Source of the DNA: Mytilisepta virgata
Taxonomy: Eukaryota; Mollusca; Bivalvia; Mytilida; Mytilidae
Length of the DNA stretch: 64,000 bases
NCBI GenBank assembly: GCA_028015205.1
Contig: CM051514.1
Coordinates: 25,436,150-25,500,149, forward strand
Direction of reading: 5' to 3'
The notes under the pieces were generated by a model that worked only from the letters and a program-made list of their open reading frames with translations, was not told where the DNA came from and ran no database searches. This document shows, piece by piece, positions 21,901 through 30,919 of this stretch. Made by a program: the position numbers and the translations under genes. Every line of letters starts with the position of its first letter. Positions within the stretch are counted from its first letter, which is position 1.

Positions 21901-24582
21901 CCGCAAGAGCCACAAGAGACTTCCTACAGCAGAATAACATTAATGTTATGGATTGGCTGGCTTTGAGTCCAGATTTAAACCCTATTGAACATTTATGGGA
22001 CGAAGTTCAAAGACGGTTAAATAATGAGCAGCCAAGTCCGACAACTGCAGCTGAACTTTCACAAGCGGCTCATCAACTCCATGTACCGAAGATGTGCCGC
22101 AGTAATTGGTGCCGGTGGAGGACATACACGTTATTAACGGACGTGGGAGCACAGCATTGAAAACATGTGACGTTGCGACAATTGTGACGTTGTTGTGAAC
22201 ATTGTAACCAAAAGACTGTAAATCATTCATTAAATTTTGTAAAAATTAATTTAAAATATATAAATGTCACTTTGAAATAAATGTATGTGAACATGTCATT
22301 TTGTGCGACGTTTCTTTTGCGGTTCAGTATATAAAATAAGAATGTGAAAACAGTCAGAATAACTATATAATTGTTCCCTTAAATTACATCTGAAATGTCT
22401 TGCTCTTTATGAAGCTAGTTGTTTTCATCTAATTCGAGATTTATACGTAATTTTTTTTTTTTTTATATTCCATGGACTTTTCATTACAAAGACAAATTAT
22501 ATTTTACCCACTCTCCTTTTATCCAGGTGGTGATAACACCCTGTATAATCTGAATTTTTCATCACTTAATATTTTTTCACACTGACACTGCAATTGGTGA
22601 AATAAACTTACCCTGCCTCCTAAAAACCGAGCTTCTAATAATTCTTGCTTTCTGGGATCTAATGAATGAATGTTGGCACTGTCCATCATGCTTCCAGCTA
22701 AAAAAATTAGAATTACATTTGCATCATTAATATAATCTTTGTAAAATCCTTTGATTGCATGATGTAAAATGTGACTTTGCAATGACAGACCATGGCTTCC
22801 ATCTTAAGCATTAAATTATATTTTGTCACTTAAAAAACGTAGAGCAGAAAGCTGTTTCTATTTGTAACAATATTTTTGCGTTTAACAAAAAATATTTTCC
22901 GTACCTAATGACCTTAATTTTCCAGGTCGTTGGCAAAAACGTGTATTTTTTTGTACCTTACCACTGCAGTCTTCACAAAGTTCCTCAGTCCGTCGGACAA
23001 TTCTGACGGGATCATGATTGGTCTGGCTGAATTTTCAACATTCCCGCTTTAAAAGTCTGACACTGGTTCTAAATTCAAAATTGCAATTGAAACATCGGAA
23101 ATATTCAAATGTTTGTAAGTGTCAGTTAATTATTCCATTCAAGCAAAATCTCTGAAAACTTCGAGAAAACTGCACTATGCTGGAAGTTACTGCAAGGCCT
23201 TCAACACAGAAAATTCTTTGCTAAACGCTAATCATGTCACGTCCATCGAAATGCTATAACAAAGTTGTGAGGTATTTATTTATTTATTTAGTTGGAGTTT
23301 TTTTACACAGTTTTCATCACATTTGGCAATTTTGCGGCGGCCAGTTTATATTGGTGGAGGAAGCCGGAGTACCCATGGAGAGCCACGACCTTCGGTAGGA
23401 AATTTGGCAATCCTTGTCAATTAAGATCGGAGTCGAACACACCCCGCCACAGGTGAGATTTGAACTAACAACCTCAGTGTTGACAGGCTTGTGATCAGTA
23501 GTAGTCATGACAAACTACCTAGACAACTCGACCAACGAGGCCCCAGTTGTGACGTAATACAGGTACATATTATACGCACAAAAAGCAAAAGAAATTCAAT
23601 AAACACTGTCATAATCGACCCAATACTTTCACTAAAGAAATTCCAAATCACAAGAAACAAACAATCAGAAGGTATATCAAGACAAAATGACTGATAACTT
23701 GGCAAGCAGTAAAAGATTTTAGATAAATGTTGAATACAAATGATGAGTTACCTGAAGAATAAATAATCTTAAAAATGTAAGAGCATACACCTTAAATAAA
23801 TTTGGCACAATAGACCAACTTGTCATGACGATAGGTAAAGATGTGGCAGGTAAATTTCACCGAATCTTTGGATTATCAAGTGCACGAATGTATCCCATGG
23901 ACACATTTATGACCTGAAAAGAGACCCAAATTCTTGTGTAAAAAAAATCATTTAGTTTTAATAGGAATTGGATAATTTTTCAGGCATCACAATTTTCACA
24001 TGTGAAAAATGTTCCATATCAATATGATCTCAATTTTCATGAAATTCAAATAATAGTTTGGACATGATAGGTCAAGAACAAGATGGAGTCTTAACCAAAT
24101 AATCATATGTTGTTATACTTGTGAGTTGACAAATAATTATTTCATTCATTTGTGGTTGATTGGGTCAATCTAGTATAGATACAACTGCCTTGGGAAACAA
24201 CAAATATTTTTCAACAATGCATTACTACAACGGGTTTCTCACTTTCAAAATCAAGGAGAATTTACTAGATCTATATCGCTCGATCTAGAAAATTAATTGC
24301 CATTGCAGCAATTGTCAGTTTGCCCGAGAATATGGTAATCCCTATAGATGAGGCCATTTTAGGGGCAATACACAACTCCATTTTACACACGTGATTTTAC
24401 AAAAATGCCTCAACACGCGCTCGATTTGCGTTGGTAAGCTAACAATATGATATATAATATAAATATAAATATGACCAAATAAACATTTTATGCATACCCT
24501 CCATCATATTCGATCGAGATGTCTGCCCACTTGCAGAGTTGGATGTCCAAGATGGCGGTCCCCCGCCGATATTATTGAACAT
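245..24582 (-). CDS. TLK: Tousled-like serine/threonine kinase, 17 coding exons, 3' end off window
   Basis: Nuclear Ser/Thr kinase; the family phosphorylates the histone chaperone ASF1 and supports replication-coupled chromatin assembly. The joined exons give 598 complete codons in one frame. Seen in order: start [15 protein letters not shown] (vertebrate TLK1 also has GPPSW near its start), the [14 protein letters not shown] motif, a basic KRKRK stretch, GKKINEYF, a coiled-coil region (about residues 195-405), then the kinase domain from about 420. Kinase landmarks: glycine loop GKGGFSEV (427-434), lysine in VACK (K449; vertebrates have AVK), catalytic loop HYDLKPGN (D550), DFGLSK (D571). 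It stops in the TSQGAGTYW activation segment, so roughly 130-150 residues are missing to the left. All junctions are GT-AG and phases match. A single invertebrate TLK is expected, so I do not choose TLK1 or TLK2. Confidence 0.96.
430..1146 (-). repeat. Palindrome/tandem-core element, family 2, inside a TLK intron
   Basis: Three or four diverged units of about 145-150 bases share a TTGCTGAGAAATGG core. In the minus orientation the 5' end carries TCTTGCCTAGGCAAGA (1131-1146), just after a TTTTTG run. The same units and end occur in the opposite orientation at 54537-55385, which has a longer palindrome. Confidence 0.7.
1573..1742 (-). CDS. TLK: TLK exon 16 (catalytic loop)
   Basis: Encodes [20 protein letters not shown] and onward to VIHYDLKPG, ending in the catalytic loop with D550. 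[19 protein letters not shown] is identical to vertebrate TLKs. Acceptor TGTATTTCAG, donor GTATGT. Confidence 0.97.
2298..2387 (-). CDS. TLK: TLK exon 15
   Basis: Encodes [20 protein letters not shown] followed by YDVFEIDNN, the C-helix and beta-4 region. Matches [20 protein letters not shown] of vertebrate TLKs. Donor GTAAGT. Confidence 0.96.
2413..2840. repeat. Diverged ~240 bp tandem duplication
   Basis: Two blocks share, in order, a GTGAAAACT-AGGAGT segment, a TTTCAACATT-like segment and the phrase GAGCACAACTGA followed by GTCCTGAATC. A third partial copy (AGCACAACTGAC) lies at 16150-16270 in another TLK intron. No coding signal. Confidence 0.5.
4175..4266 (-). CDS. TLK: TLK exon 14 (ATP-anchoring lysine)
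   Basis: This 92-base exon has no methionine and was found by reading the minus strand for the missing beta-3 region. Encodes [20 protein letters not shown] followed by [10 protein letters not shown], with the catalytic lysine in VACK. Its length is exactly what the flanking phases require. A SINE insertion lies 41 bases upstream of its acceptor. Confidence 0.95.
4307..4575 (-). mobile_element. tRNA-derived SINE, copy 1
   Basis: The minus strand starts with GGGGCCTCGGTGGCCGAGTG, which resembles a tRNA 5' end and A box, followed by a B-box-like GAGTTCGAATCTC. The 3' tail ends in CCAACTAAACAAA. A perfect 13-base target duplication (ACTATATTCTCTG) flanks it at 4294-4306 and 4576-4588. About 269 bp. 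Confidence 0.85.
5109..5190 (-). CDS. TLK: TLK exon 13 (glycine loop)
   Basis: Encodes [20 protein letters not shown] followed by GGFSEVHK, the start of the kinase domain with the ATP-binding glycine loop. Acceptor TGTTTTCAG, donor GTAAGT. Confidence 0.96.
5639..5901 (-). mobile_element. tRNA-derived SINE, copy 2
   Basis: Same family as copy 1, same orientation. A perfect 13-base target duplication, CACTTGTGGAAGT, lies at 5626-5638 and 5902-5914. It sits 28 bases from TLK exon 12. Confidence 0.85.
5929..6093 (-). CDS. TLK: TLK exon 12
   Basis: Encodes [40 protein letters not shown] and [15 protein letters not shown]. Matches the [20 protein letters not shown] coiled coil that leads directly into the TLK kinase domain. 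Confidence 0.96.
6492..6623 (-). CDS. TLK: TLK exon 11
   Basis: Encodes [20 protein letters not shown] and [20 protein letters not shown], then QEK. Matches [20 protein letters not shown] in vertebrate TLK2. The following basic linker is shorter than in vertebrates. Confidence 0.95.
6986..7122 (-). CDS. TLK: TLK exon 10
   Basis: Encodes [20 protein letters not shown] followed by [20 protein letters not shown] and FTDLLK. Matches the [20 protein letters not shown] block of vertebrate TLKs, one of the most conserved regions outside the kinase domain. Confidence 0.95.
7825..7935 (-). CDS. TLK: TLK exon 9 (coiled coil)
   Basis: A 37-codon, phase-0 exon. Encodes [20 protein letters not shown] and [17 protein letters not shown], aligning with [21 protein letters not shown] and SKKLLIEK in vertebrate TLKs. 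The heptad-like pattern indicates coiled coil, which mediates dimerisation in this family. Confidence 0.94.
8320..8412 (-). CDS. TLK: TLK exon 8
   Basis: A 31-codon, phase-0 exon, acceptor ATAACTTCAG, donor GTAAGG. Encodes [20 protein letters not shown] and [11 protein letters not shown]. The final [13 protein letters not shown] corresponds to LEKKEGRIDDLLR at the start of the vertebrate TLK coiled coil. Confidence 0.9.
9410..9511 (-). CDS. TLK: TLK exon 7
   Basis: A 34-codon, phase-0 exon, acceptor TATTTATAG, donor GTAAAT. Encodes the linker [20 protein letters not shown] continuing to SKAVQ. It has little family conservation but fits the frame and splice sites. Confidence 0.8.
9590..10401 (-). 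repeat. Palindrome/tandem-core element, family 5 (145 bp units)
   Basis: About five units with a period of 144-146 bases; the marker GCTCAGTA recurs at 9641, 9786, 9932, 10076 and 10222. At its minus-strand 5' end lies an imperfect palindrome at 10374-10401 (TTCCCC...GGGGAA) followed by GAGTTACCC and a GTCCGTACG-rich stretch. It lies between TLK exons 6 and 7 and is noncoding. Confidence 0.75.
10635..10709 (-). CDS. TLK: TLK exon 6
   Basis: A 25-codon, phase-0 exon, acceptor ATATTTACAG, donor GTAAGT. Encodes [20 protein letters not shown] and QGLCY, a Ser/Pro linker with several SP sites. Confidence 0.82.
10757..11150 (-). repeat. Family 1 palindrome/tandem-core element, 3' portion
   Basis: On the minus strand it ends in a GGCTC...GAGCC hairpin followed by TCTAG (CTAG at 10757-10760) and T residues. 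Interior matches the GGTCCTATGTTAA / GGCAGCCATCTT units of this family. The 5' end is not visible, so it may be truncated near 11150. Confidence 0.55.
11505..12343 (-). repeat. Family 1 palindrome/tandem-core element
   Basis: Minus orientation: 5' end AGCTCACCTAGACC at 12343 after a T run. It has tandem units with GGGTCC, GCAGCCATCTTG and TGGTTTCAATTGGCC phrases, and a 3' hairpin GGCTT...GAGCC followed by ACTAG (11505-11508). Termini agree with the full copy at 47668-49813. Confidence 0.7.
12424..12494 (-). CDS. TLK: TLK exon 5 (two possible acceptors)
   Basis: Encodes [20 protein letters not shown] and YFK, matching the HKISDYFE motif of vertebrate TLKs. A second acceptor 15 bases downstream (exon 5' end at 12479) keeps the frame and removes five residues. 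Confidence 0.88.
12633..13805. mobile_element. hAT-like non-autonomous DNA element (1.17 kb)
   Basis: It begins CAGTGTTCTCCCCA and ends with the inverse TTGGGGAGAACACTG. The CAGNG termini are typical of hAT elements. Flanks share only AGAGA, so an 8 bp duplication is not clear. No transposase is recognisable; a 142-codon open frame near the right end has no familiar motif. Confidence 0.65.
14519..16060 (-). mobile_element. Broken non-LTR retrotransposon (LINE) with RT motifs
   Basis: Minus-strand frames give reverse-transcriptase motifs [20 protein letters not shown] and the catalytic [13 protein letters not shown] (15629-16039). After a frameshift, [20 protein letters not shown] and GELGRYP follow (15215-15436). 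The C-terminal part, with [20 protein letters not shown] and CRLCNK, lies at 14519-14699. Several frame breaks and a nested insertion make it dead. The clade is not assigned. Confidence 0.85.
14700..14965. repeat. Repeat nested in the LINE, with palindrome and poly-G run
   Basis: It interrupts the LINE between its NKLRTY and FNFEPYLLK segments. It contains the perfect palindrome GTGAGCAAAGCTCAC (14710-14724), a GGACGGACAGACAGACAGAC stretch and a G run near 14937-14965. A similar TGAGCAAAGCTCA occurs near 40212. Confidence 0.55.
16340..16436 (-). CDS. TLK: TLK exon 4
   Basis: Acceptor CTTTGACAG, donor GTATGT. Encodes [20 protein letters not shown] and [12 protein letters not shown], matching the ETPEKK...RKRKAE region of vertebrate TLKs. 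The KRKRK run is a likely nuclear localisation signal. Confidence 0.9.
16500..18550. other. TLK intron with little recognisable content
   Basis: Between TLK exons 3 and 4. It holds a GGACAGACAGACAGACA motif near 17255, typical of the tandem-core elements here, and a stretch at 17975-18290 with repeated ATTATCGATTA / GATTATAATCGATAACC phrases that looks like a diverged dispersed repeat. No exon or RNA gene seen. Confidence 0.35.
18553..19364 (-). repeat. Family 1 palindrome/tandem-core element
   Basis: Minus orientation: 5' end AGCTCGCCTGGCCC after TTTTT, with a GGCCCAAAGGGCC palindrome. About four units of ~120-140 bases follow, containing ATGGCGGCCATATTAGTTG and TATAAAGGTCCTTCC. The 3' hairpin GGCTC...GAGCC is followed by TCTTG instead of TCTAG. 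Confidence 0.7.
19478..19549 (-). CDS. TLK: TLK exon 3
   Basis: A 24-codon, phase-0 exon between TATTGACAG and GTAAAT. Encodes [20 protein letters not shown] and HADE, a low-conservation polar linker. It is supported by frame continuity with both neighbours. Confidence 0.8.
20007..20349. repeat. Fold-back element with 20 bp inverted ends
   Basis: CCCCTAATTCTGTGCAACTG at 20007-20026 is repeated in inverted form, with one mismatch, at 20330-20349. The interior is AT-rich without coding signal. It fits a MITE, although a target duplication is not evident. Confidence 0.5.
20831..22329 (+). mobile_element. Tc1/mariner-type transposon with intact termini
   Basis: A 25-base perfect terminal inverted repeat, starting TACTGAACCGCAAAAG, lies at 20831-20855 and 22305-22329. 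It is flanked by TA dinucleotides (20829-20830, 22330-22331), the known Tc1 target duplication. Length 1,499 bp. It lies in TLK intron 2. Confidence 0.92.
21143..22137 (+). pseudogene. Tc1-like DD34E transposase, two frameshifts
   Basis: The frame from the ATG at 21143 ([16 protein letters not shown]) has a helix-turn-helix DNA-binding half and the first catalytic Asp in FSDESRY. Frame is lost near 21670-21690. The second frame carries [14 protein letters not shown] (second Asp) and [13 protein letters not shown] (Glu). There are 34 residues between the second Asp and the Glu. A further shift near 22060 separates the C-terminal [16 protein letters not shown], ending at TAA 22135-22137. Confidence 0.9.
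22612..22697 (-). CDS. TLK: TLK exon 2
   Basis: Acceptor TTTTTTTAG, donor GTAAGT. Encodes [20 protein letters not shown] and LEARFLGGR, the conserved N-terminal motif of animal TLKs ([14 protein letters not shown] in vertebrates). Confidence 0.93.
23275..23544 (-). mobile_element. tRNA-derived SINE, copy 3
   Basis: Same family and orientation as copies 1 and 2, more diverged in the head (ACTCGACCAACGAGG on plus). The target duplication AGTTGTGA is seen at 23263-23270 and 23545-23552, extending to 11 of 12 matching bases. Confidence 0.8.
24498..24582 (-). CDS. TLK: TLK exon 1 (start codon)
   Basis: Starts at the ATG at 24582 and ends in GAG-G before GTATGC. Encodes [15 protein letters not shown] and then a Ser-rich stretch. 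An in-frame open frame continues upstream to 24630 but has no ATG, so 24582 is the first usable start in frame. Confidence 0.85.
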
Positions 24583-24650
24583 TCCTCGTTTAAAATCAAC
24601 TGTAGGCCTCAAAGGCCATTTTAATTTCACTTTTTAGTCCTTCAAATCAT
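24583..24650 (-). promoter_or_regulatory. TLK: TLK 5' leader with a 7-codon upstream ORF
   Basis: On the minus strand, ATGGCC at 24619 opens a short frame (MAFEAYS) that stops at 24596, 13 bases before the TLK ATG and in another frame. AAAATGG is a good initiation context. The transcription start is unknown, so inclusion of this uORF in the mRNA is an inference. Confidence 0.4.
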
Positions 24651-24763
24651 TGATAATTCCTCCCATTTAATTCAATATCTCATAAGATGAAGTTAAAAGG
24701 CTCTGAAAGATCAGATATATTGATGCTGCTCTCAGGAGAAATCAACTTTGTTGATCACCCTCG

Positions 24764-24771
24764 TGACGTCA
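24764..24771. promoter_or_regulatory. CRE/ATF palindrome in the putative TLK promoter
   Basis: TGACGTCA lies about 180 bases upstream of the TLK start codon. An E2F-like TTCCCGCC lies further out near 24980. Both fit a proliferation-linked promoter, but no TATA box or transcription start can be fixed from sequence alone. Confidence 0.35.
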
Positions 24772-27700
24772 CACTGAATTTTAGTCCGCAAAATGTCGCT
24801 AAATTTGAAGACTTTTAAAAAGAATAAACAGTTAATGTATCCCTCTATTGCACAAAATGAACGATTTCTCTCGTCACATTTATTTTAGGGACATTTTGTC
24901 AACACAAGTCACCCAGGTAAACATGCGTATTTTCGGTACTTTTCGTTCCCAATCGGACATAGGTGCCCTAATCCAATGATTCCCGCCTTAAAGTTTGTTT
25001 CGTAAAAGTTTGTTTACGTGTTACGCAGAATGCATGTTGCAGGTTGCATTTCAATGTGAACAAAATTGGTCTGTCAGACACAAAATCAAATATTTTTTCT
25101 TAATTTCAATGTACAAAGATACTATTCCGGTGGATTTTACATAAATGATATTAGAGATGATTTGGATTTTACAATTAATTTATCTGGGTCACCTTAGAAC
25201 TTCAATGTTTTTAATATTTTTCTGAAAAATTATATATTAAAATATGAAATATTTTATGATTAAAAACAGGAATTTCTATTGGTCTAATGTTATTTGTTTT
25301 GACTGATTATATTTCGTTCATAGATCCATATTGGTGATATTTGTAACATTGTTTATTTTTGCTGACCCAAAATCACTTATAAGAAATAAAGTATAGTAAA
25401 CACCGGAAGTGCAAACACATGCATTTCCTATATTGCACCATTTTTTTTACATAGGGATATTGATTTTTTTAAAAGAAAAAACGCCTATTCTTTATAAGAG
25501 ACCCTCTGTGATTCTAAATATATTGTTCCGAAAATTGTCGGGTGGGGAAATATTGGGGAAAAGGCGGCGGGGGGTTACCCTACACATTTGGAATGGATCG
25601 TTGGGTTGTATCAGAGACTTAAAAAACTTTTATAAGTCTCTGGTTGTACCTAAAAAAAATCCATGTCTATAATTTTTTTGGCGGGAGGGGGGAAATTAAG
25701 AGATATTGGAAAAATTAACATTTTACTGATATACAAACAACAGACAACAAGAAAAAAAGGGTTTTCTCCCCCTTTTTTAAATTTCTTAATTTTTTTGTGT
25801 TTTGTTTTGTCTGACTTTTATTCAGCCGTGTAAGATTTCTTTGTCAGCGAACAAGGTTATGATGAGCCTCGAACGTCACACTTGGCAACAGCATACGAAA
25901 CCAAAACTGTAAGACCGGGTGCTTGATTAAAAAAAAAAAAAAATTGGGGGGGGGGGTCGCTATTCTTATTATACATGTTATACGTGTGCAATTTTTCCAC
26001 TAGATCTGTTTATTTCTTTATTTTCGATCATCATTATTATTATTATTATAAAACAGGTAATGTAATATTTTGATTTGATTTTGTATAGTATATTTAATCT
26101 ATACTTGTTTGAACATTTTGACATTGACTTTAAACATAAATTACGCGGCCCCTCAAACAATGATTAAAACCAGGTTTTTGACATGCACAACCTAGAAGAG
26201 ATTGAATTTAGCCAAAAATACTTACATCTGTATACATGAGAAATTTCCCAAGCTTCGTATCTAAATATAGTTTGCTTTAAATCACAAATATTAAAAACAT
26301 ATTTTATTCCTTCAATGTCTTAAATTAACTCTCCAACAATTACATAATATTACAAAATCTTATATCTATAATATATATGAGGGTTATACAAGAGGGTATA
26401 GATAGGTCGGCTGATTGAGAACAAATTCTAAATCAATGACTTTTTGTCCCGTTTTCTCTATTCATATAAAACATTCTTATAAAGATAATTTTTCTTGGTC
26501 ATGAATTTTAAAATGCGAAGATATACCAATAATAGAAACGTAGGTTTGGTAACAATTAAGTTTCAAGTGAGGCATGTGAAGTATGTCTTTTAAAAAGATT
26601 TTTTAAAAGTATTCATGCTATATAAATGATGTAATAGATATTTTAAGAGAGGAAATTTTTTTATTCTCTACAATTACTAATTAATTTATTTCGGTATTTT
26701 GTGATACGTTTTATTATTAAATCAGTGTTTCCCCCATTTTAATTCAATTATTCCTAATATTAAAGTGCATATCATTATTCTATATTTTTGAGTTTTACAG
26801 ATCTTATTTATTTTTATATTCTATAAACCCCATCCAGACCCCCATACAGTTACCGGTTTTAATGTTTAATCCCGACAACATATCGGATAATCCAATCTGG
26901 ACGAAGTTTACTCTGTTCAGTTTCCTTCTTATTAAAATTTAATAAAATATTTTAAGTGTCACATGTTGAATGTTACAAAAACATTTTACATACTTTATAT
27001 ATACAACTTAGAAAGAACCAATATCCAGCCAAAAATGATTTGTGAGATTTATGTCTTATATCTGTGGACTTAAAAAAAAAATGATGGAAAGATTATCGCT
27101 AGTTTTTTAGTTTCTATGCTGTCTTGTTCTAAGTTTGTTTAATTTATTGTATGTTTTTTATTCTTTTAGTTATACATGCATCCTTAATTGTGTAGTTTGT
27201 TTGTTGTGTTCATGAAATTTTCTTTACCTTTGATTTCAATCTTACAGACTTTACCCACTGTTTTGTCGGTTTGTTATTCTATTGTCATGTTAAATGAACT
27301 TTTAAAGATTCGTATATGTTGTATGACCCGAATAAGAATGTGGATGGGGCATATATATTTACCCTTGTCCATCCGTCCGTTTTGATTCAATTTTCGTGTT
27401 TAAAGTCGTCAATGACATTATAGCGAGCATAGCGAGCGCTATAGGAACATATGCATTTTCTACATATTGGTCGTTTAGAAAAGTCTTTGTTTAATGTGGG
27501 CAGCCATTATAATGCAATCCGAAGTGAATTTAGTTGTGCTACATATTAAGGCTAGAAAAAGTTTCGTTCGCCAGAAACGGATGTCAGTAAAGTAAGGGAA
27601 ATAACTTGCTTCAAATTATGATTTTAGAGTCAGAAATGAGTTTCTGGAACGAGCTATTGCTGTGCTCGCATCATTGGCCATGCCAACAGCATATTATCAA

Positions 27701-28749
27701 TCAAATTCTCTTATAACACAGATCCCACTTAATCATGTTAATAACACAATTTCAATTTATGGTCAGCATTACCTATACTTCATACTTGAGTGACTCCATT
27801 AAAATTTAAGGTACGGTTCCATATCTCAGAGACTGAATTTAGTGCTATGAATTCAAATATTTCTCATGGGTTATCCGATTGATGTAAACAGGATTTAATA
27901 TTAAACTTTCATATACATGTATGTATTTGAAATAATTCTCAAACTTATTTTCCGACGATAGCAATCCTGTTTTCAGGAGGACGGATAACCCGTGTCGTAT
28001 ATTATATCTCTGCATGGTCTCTTCGTTGACATACTATAGCCCAGTGTCGGACTTGGTAAATCAAGTGAAAATAACAGATTCCTACATTTTTCAGGTTTTG
28101 TGTTCCATATTGAGCAATGTAGGACTAGTATAATCATATAAGTCCTGTATGCAGTAAAATATAGTATGCTTTTCTAAAGGAAACCGTGTACAATATACTT
28201 CAGTGAATGGAGTTCCAATTTTCAAAAAGCTAGCTTTATTACACTAGGTCACTAACTAATAAAACATGTAAAAGTCACGATGACTTCTATGTTAAATGTT
28301 TGCTTTCAGCAGTACACTATGAAACGTTATGACACATGAACTTAATGTGAAATAATTCTCAAAATTATTTCCTGAAGATGGCAATTCTGTTTTCAGGGGA
28401 ACGGGGAAAACAAATTGATTGGATGAGCAAGTTATAAAATTACGTGCTATGACGTATTTCTCCACAGTCCGCAATTTTAAATATTCTTGGGCTAAACAAG
28501 CTATTCAAATGATTCTGCCTGCAATTTTGTTCAGAAAAGTCTTGAAAGGATTGTGTTAAATTTTGGAACAAGTTATACTTTACAACACTTGTATAACACG
28601 TTCCAATATTGAAAACATTCATGAAGTCTATTTAAAAAAACACACAAATGTCTGAAAAACTCCACAAATTATACAAAACACCATGAACACAAAGAACATA
28701 TGTCTCTCGATTCAGGATATATTAGTAGTATATTGGCATATAGGCAAAC
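24772..28749. other. Intergenic, no gene recognised
   Basis: AT-rich sequence upstream of TLK with homopolymers (A run near 25928, G run near 25946). At 27330-27370, ATGGGGCATATATATTTACCC plus GTCCATCCGTCCG resembles the 5' end of the family 5 element at 10320-10401, but one palindrome arm is missing. Short open frames show no family motif. Confidence 0.4.
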
Positions 28750-30919
28750 TCGATTTGTGGAGGTGCCGGATAAGACGTAACCGAAAGCGGAAGGGACTTC
28801 ACTGGATGTACGTGTAACCGGATGTACCCGGTAGTGGTTATGCAAGCATGCACAGTCGGATGTGAGGGTTTCCGCTCGATTTTTTTTATGTTTTGTTTAC
28901 GGAAGTGACGTGAGTCATGTGCTGGGATCGGGAAGTTTGTTCTGCGAATACCTGGCATGAATCGGAAGTTGGATTGATTAGCTCCACCTTTGCCGCGCTT
29001 TTAATTCTCGATTGTCTCTGTGTTTGTAGTCGGTGTGTATAGGGTAAGGTTCTTCTAACTTCAATCCTATCCCATCTCTACGGCCGACCATCCAGACATG
29101 CAAGCCTGACACGCATGAGGCAAACATCCAGGCTTGCTAAAGTGGAATGTCGGCCTATGGGATAGGGTTAGAGTTAATAGCTAGACTTGGGTTAGGGTTA
29201 GGACTGAAATCTGTAAAGTTACGTTTCCGTCTGGAAAGACTCGGTAATTTATACCTATGTAGTGTGCTCTCTCACAGGTCCGCATTTATGTGTGACACCA
29301 TCGTGGGTTGCACAATGCCAAGTTACAATCGCAGCATAGAAAAGCCTTAAATTAGCTTAACCGACCCTGACAAAGAGGACACGGAAGTCTGTTTTCCAGA
29401 AGAATCCAGCTTTCAATTAGGAGGTACCTTATACTAGTACCTTAAGGTTGAAAAGGAGGGAATCACCTTTGACGGACGGGAAAGCTTTTTGTTGCGGTGA
29501 ATGTCAGCCGAACGACGAGACTTTATTAATGAAATGGATTATCTAGAGTATGCCTGTGAAATTTGTGGCTGGATATACTAGTACAATGTATTTGAAAAAT
29601 GTCAAAGAGAATTAAAAAGAAAGAAAAAAAAATAGAATTTAAAATTTAAAAATAAAAAAAATCAAAAGGTTAATGCAGCCTATGTGATTATTCATATATA
29701 GACATGCAGTCACAAGCCTGGATAAATGCAGCTAGAGTGCCCTTCTAAATGACCTGGATGGACGAATGATTTCTCAAAGGTCCGCTTTCCGACAATTATC
29801 TTTGATGTCAATAGAAAAATCAACTTAGAGATAACAGACTATAAAACCAAGACGGCAAGAATGCCCCTCCTCCTCCTCCTCCTCAGCAGCGTCAGTCCCT
29901 TATTCCTCATCATCAAAAGCAATCTCTCCTCCTCCTCCTCCTCCTCCTCATAAACCGAAATGAGGACGAGAGTATGGATCTGAGCAGCGATTATCACTAA
30001 AGAGCAAGAGAAGAGCAAAATGAGTTCAGTTGAGAGCACCAATGAGCAGTGAGGAAAGAACGGAGCAAGAGAAGAGCAAAATGAGTTAAGTGCAGAGTAG
30101 CGATGAGCAGTGGAGTGTAGCCGTCGGAGGTGAAGAGAAACGCCTTTTCACCGTACTCTCAAATAAAGAAAGACAGTTTAACACTTCCGACTCTCTAGAA
30201 GCCTGCCTAATGACAATTAACCCAGAGCAAGAATATCAAGAACAAGACAATGACCCCACCTCCTCCTCCTCCTCCTAAAAAACCGAAATGAACACACGAG
30301 CATGGATCTGAGGAGTATCTGGCAGAAATTAACACTGATGAGTACAGTCGATCTTGGGCATCAAGGAGTAAAATAGAGCAATGATGAATACAGTCACGAG
30401 GCAGCATGGAGCACGACAAGAGCAAAATGAGTTTAGTGCAAAGCAGCGATGACCAGCGTCGAAGAGAAACGCTTATTCATAAAACCGCGAAGAAACAAGC
30501 AAAAGGCAGTTACGAAACGAGCACACAGAAGCATTGCTCTGAGCAGTGATGAGTACAGTTCTGAGCAGCATGGAAAAAGAGAAACGCAAAATTAGTTTAG
30601 GGCAGATAGCCAAGAGCAGCACACAACCATGAGTTTACTAATGTCGCCGTTTGTATGGCTGTTGCTAAGGACACATACTTCACCTGCATTGACCTATATA
30701 ACGGTGACAGCATAAAACGAAATGGAGGTAATGGGGCATAGTCCAAATCTACCTTGGACTTCCTCGTTCTTTGAACAAACGGAGAACAGAAAGACTACCC
30801 GCAATGAAAGGCGCGGTAAAAGGGGCACTTACCCAAGATATATATACTCTCGGATTTCGACGCAACAATGAGAGGATACTTCCGGTGGCTTCTTACCCGA
30901 CACCTCCACAAATCCGACT
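28750..30919. mobile_element. 2.2 kb TIR element, no transposase seen
   Basis: TCGATTTGTGGAGGTGCCGG at 28750 is matched in inverted form by the plus-strand text around 30890-30919 (CCCGACACCTCCACAAATCC). Inside are (CTC)n microsatellites (29866-29884, 29927-29949, 30258-30276) and a GAGCAAAATGAGTT / GAGCAGTGATGAGTACAGT region (30000-30620). No coding motif. The class is unknown. Confidence 0.6.

Noticed and set aside
29839..30425. Open frames with Glu-rich or Gly-rich runs
   Set aside because: They are translations of (CTC)n microsatellite tracts on either strand.
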